This document shows, piece by piece, positions 6,104 to 7,240 of a stretch of 7,240 nucleotides of DNA; within the stretch, counting starts at the first letter, position 1, and every line of letters starts with the position of its first letter. The stretch spans positions 1-7,240 of the forward strand of contig WRCT01000091.1 of NCBI GenBank assembly GCA_009783775.1. Reading direction: 5' to 3'. The position numbers and the translations under genes were made by a program. The DNA comes from Clostridiales bacterium (GTDB lineage: Bacteria > Bacillota > Clostridia > Christensenellales > CAG-138). The notes beneath the pieces are model-generated. The model was not told where the DNA came from. It did not search any database and was given only the letters and a program-made list of their open reading frames with translations.

Positions 6104-6979
6104 ATGCAAAAAGAGAGAATCACAATCAAGGCAAAGGACGGCGCTCTTATATCGGCGCTTGCCTGTAATAGAAACGAACCCTCGGTTCGCGGTCTCGTAC
6201 TTATCTGCCACGGCTTTGGCGAGCATAGCGGCAGCTATCATGAACTCATGGAACGCCTTGCGGCAGCCGGCTACGCGAGCCTGATTTTCGACCAGCGCGG
6301 CCACGGGGAGCTGTCGGAACCCGATCACAAGAAACGAAAGAAACGCTTGGGCGTTATTCCAGGCTATCAGAGTTTCCTTGATGATATCGACGACGTTACA
6401 GCGGAAATCCGCCGCAGACTGCCCAACGTGCCTTTGGCTCTCTACGGGCATAGCATGGGCGGCAATATCGCGGCCAACTATTTGCTTTCGCGCGCGCAAG
6501 ACGATTTCTCCTGCGTGATCCTGGAATCGCCTTGGTTCGGTCTTACGAATAGCCCAAATTCGTTTGTCATAGGACTGGCAAAGGTATTGGGCACGCTGTC
6601 GCCCAAATTCGCCATCTACAACAAACTGACGCATACGGACATCACCGCCGATGAGAAACAGGTGGGGAAGATAGCGAGCGACCCGCTCTACCACAACCGT
6701 ATCTCCATGCGTATGTTCGCGGGCATTCACAAAGGCTGTCGCTATGCCGTGGAAAATGCGGCGCGGCTTTCTGTTCCGACTTTACTGGCCTACGCGGGCG
6801 GGGAACGGATCGTAAGCAACCCCGCCATCGCCGCATTTCATAGCGCGTGCGGCCCTCATGTAATCGCCAGAGAATACCCGTCCTGTCACGCCATTCACAA
6901 TGACAGCGCGAAAGAAAAACTCTATGCCGATATCATATCCTTCTTAAACGCCCATTGTTTGCCGGAGGGACTGAAGTGA
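6104..6979 (+). CDS. Alpha/beta hydrolase, monoacylglycerol lipase/lysophospholipase-like
   Basis: The 291-residue protein has the serine aminopeptidase/monoacylglycerol lipase-type alpha/beta hydrolase layout. HGFGEHSG (36-43) supplies the oxyanion segment, FDQRGHGELS (62-71) is the classic strand-turn, and GHSMGG (115-120) is the nucleophile elbow with S117. The probable catalytic histidine is H262 in PSCHAIHND (259-267). The acid position reads E234 in AGGERIVSN (231-239), where the family usually has Asp in GxxDxIV, so the acid is Glu or lies elsewhere. Residues about 142-215 form the cap. There is no signal peptide, so it should be cytosolic. Likely substrates are monoacylglycerols or lysophospholipids. 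Its stop overlaps the start of glpK (GTGA), and release of glycerol followed by GlpK phosphorylation would be a natural sequence; this link is inferred. A different ester substrate cannot be ruled out. Confidence 0.88.
   Translation: MQKERITIKAKDGALISALACNRNEPSVRGLVLICHGFGEHSGSYHELMERLAAAGYASLIFDQRGHGELSEPDHKKRKKRLGVIPGYQSFLDDIDDVTAEIRRRLPNVPLALYGHSMGGNIAANYLLSRAQDDFSCVILESPWFGLTNSPNSFVIGLAKVLGTLSPKFAIYNKLTHTDITADEKQVGKIASDPLYHNRISMRMFAGIHKGCRYAVENAARLSVPTLLAYAGGERIVSNPAIAAFHSACGPHVIAREYPSCHAIHNDSAKEKLYADIISFLNAHCLPEGLK
6964..6970 (+). promoter_or_regulatory. Ribosome binding site of glpK
   Basis: GGAGGGA lies 5 bases before the GTG at 6976. It sits inside the last codons of the hydrolase gene and decides the glpK start. 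Confidence 0.75.
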
Positions 6980-7240
6980 AATATATCGTTGCCCTGGACC
7001 AGGGCACAACCAGTTCCCGCGCCATCCTCTTTGACGGGGCGCAGAACATCGTCTGCGCGGCGCAAAAAGAACTCACGCAGTATTATCCGCAGCCGGGTTG
7101 GGTGGAACATGACCCGATGGAGATCTACGCCTCGCAGTATGCGGTCTTTATGGAAACGCTCACAAAAAGCGGGGTTGATATCCATGATGTGGCGGCGATC
7201 GGTATCACAAACCAGCGTGAGACCACAATCCTCTGGGACA
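6976..7240 (+). CDS. glpK: Glycerol kinase GlpK (5' part, cut by window end)
   Basis: The first 88 codons of a FGGY-family glycerol kinase, which phosphorylates glycerol to sn-glycerol 3-phosphate with ATP in the cytosol. Diagnostic blocks are YIVALDQGTTSSRAILFD (3-20, the phosphate-binding loop), YPQPGWVEHDPMEIY (36-50) and AAIGITNQRETTILWD (73-88), which contains the substrate-contacting R-E pair. Full-length family members have about 500 residues, so most of the gene lies beyond the window. The start is GTG at 6976, overlapping the hydrolase stop (GTGA) and preceded by GGAGGGA, so it is probably co-transcribed and coupled with the lipase-like gene. Neither glpF nor glpD is visible in the window. 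Confidence 0.96.
   Translation, partial: MKYIVALDQGTTSSRAILFDGAQNIVCAAQKELTQYYPQPGWVEHDPMEIYASQYAVFMETLTKSGVDIHDVAAIGITNQRETTILWD

Noticed and set aside
5684..6730. Long open frame (348 codons) on the - strand opposite the second phosphoesterase and the hydrolase
   Set aside because: It spans two genes with clear catalytic motifs on the + strand and shows no domain of its own; an antisense shadow.
1..7240. CRISPR array, tRNA, rRNA, insertion sequence or prophage module
   Set aside because: No spaced direct repeats, cloverleaf-type sequence, transposase motif or terminal inverted repeats were seen; the window is densely filled with protein genes.

Overview
The window reads as a chromosomal segment of an anaerobic member of the Bacillota, most likely class Clostridia. 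The support is family content: an nrdR-pgeF pair, an IscU/NifU-like protein followed by a GGGtGRT protein (a pair I associate with anaerobic Clostridia), strong AGGAGG-type ribosome binding sites, and tight same-strand packing with ATGA/GTGA overlaps. Most genes look GC-rich (a hand-counted 60-base sample in the GGGtGRT gene is about 63% GC). The genus cannot be told from this sequence. All ten genes lie on the + strand, and there is no gene-free stretch over 100 bases.

Layout: (1) 37-1331, nrdR, the ribonucleotide reductase repressor, overlapping pgeF, a YfiH/laccase-domain peptidoglycan-editing or purine nucleoside enzyme. (2) 1359-1802, a small acidic orphan gene at about 39% GC by hand count, clearly unlike its neighbours and possibly acquired. 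(3) 1812-3620, a self-contained bicistronic unit: a near-consensus extended -10 promoter, the NifU-like gene, the GGGtGRT gene, then an 11-bp hairpin. Neither product has an established function that I know of. (4) 3633-4013, a small HEXXH zinc metallopeptidase-like protein that starts 12 bases after the hairpin. (5) 4032-7240, a compact run of four genes: a membrane-anchored calcineurin-like phosphoesterase, a cytosolic calcineurin-like phosphoesterase, an alpha/beta hydrolase of the monoacylglycerol lipase/lysophospholipase type, and the 5' end of glycerol kinase glpK, cut by the window edge.

How the genes may work together: the hydrolase could release glycerol from acylglycerols or lysolipids and GlpK would phosphorylate it. 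The two phosphoesterases, one outside and one inside the membrane, could remove phosphate or headgroups. This salvage pathway is inferred from gene order and family only. The most interesting uncharacterised element is the NifU-like/GGGtGRT pair, which has its own promoter and terminator.
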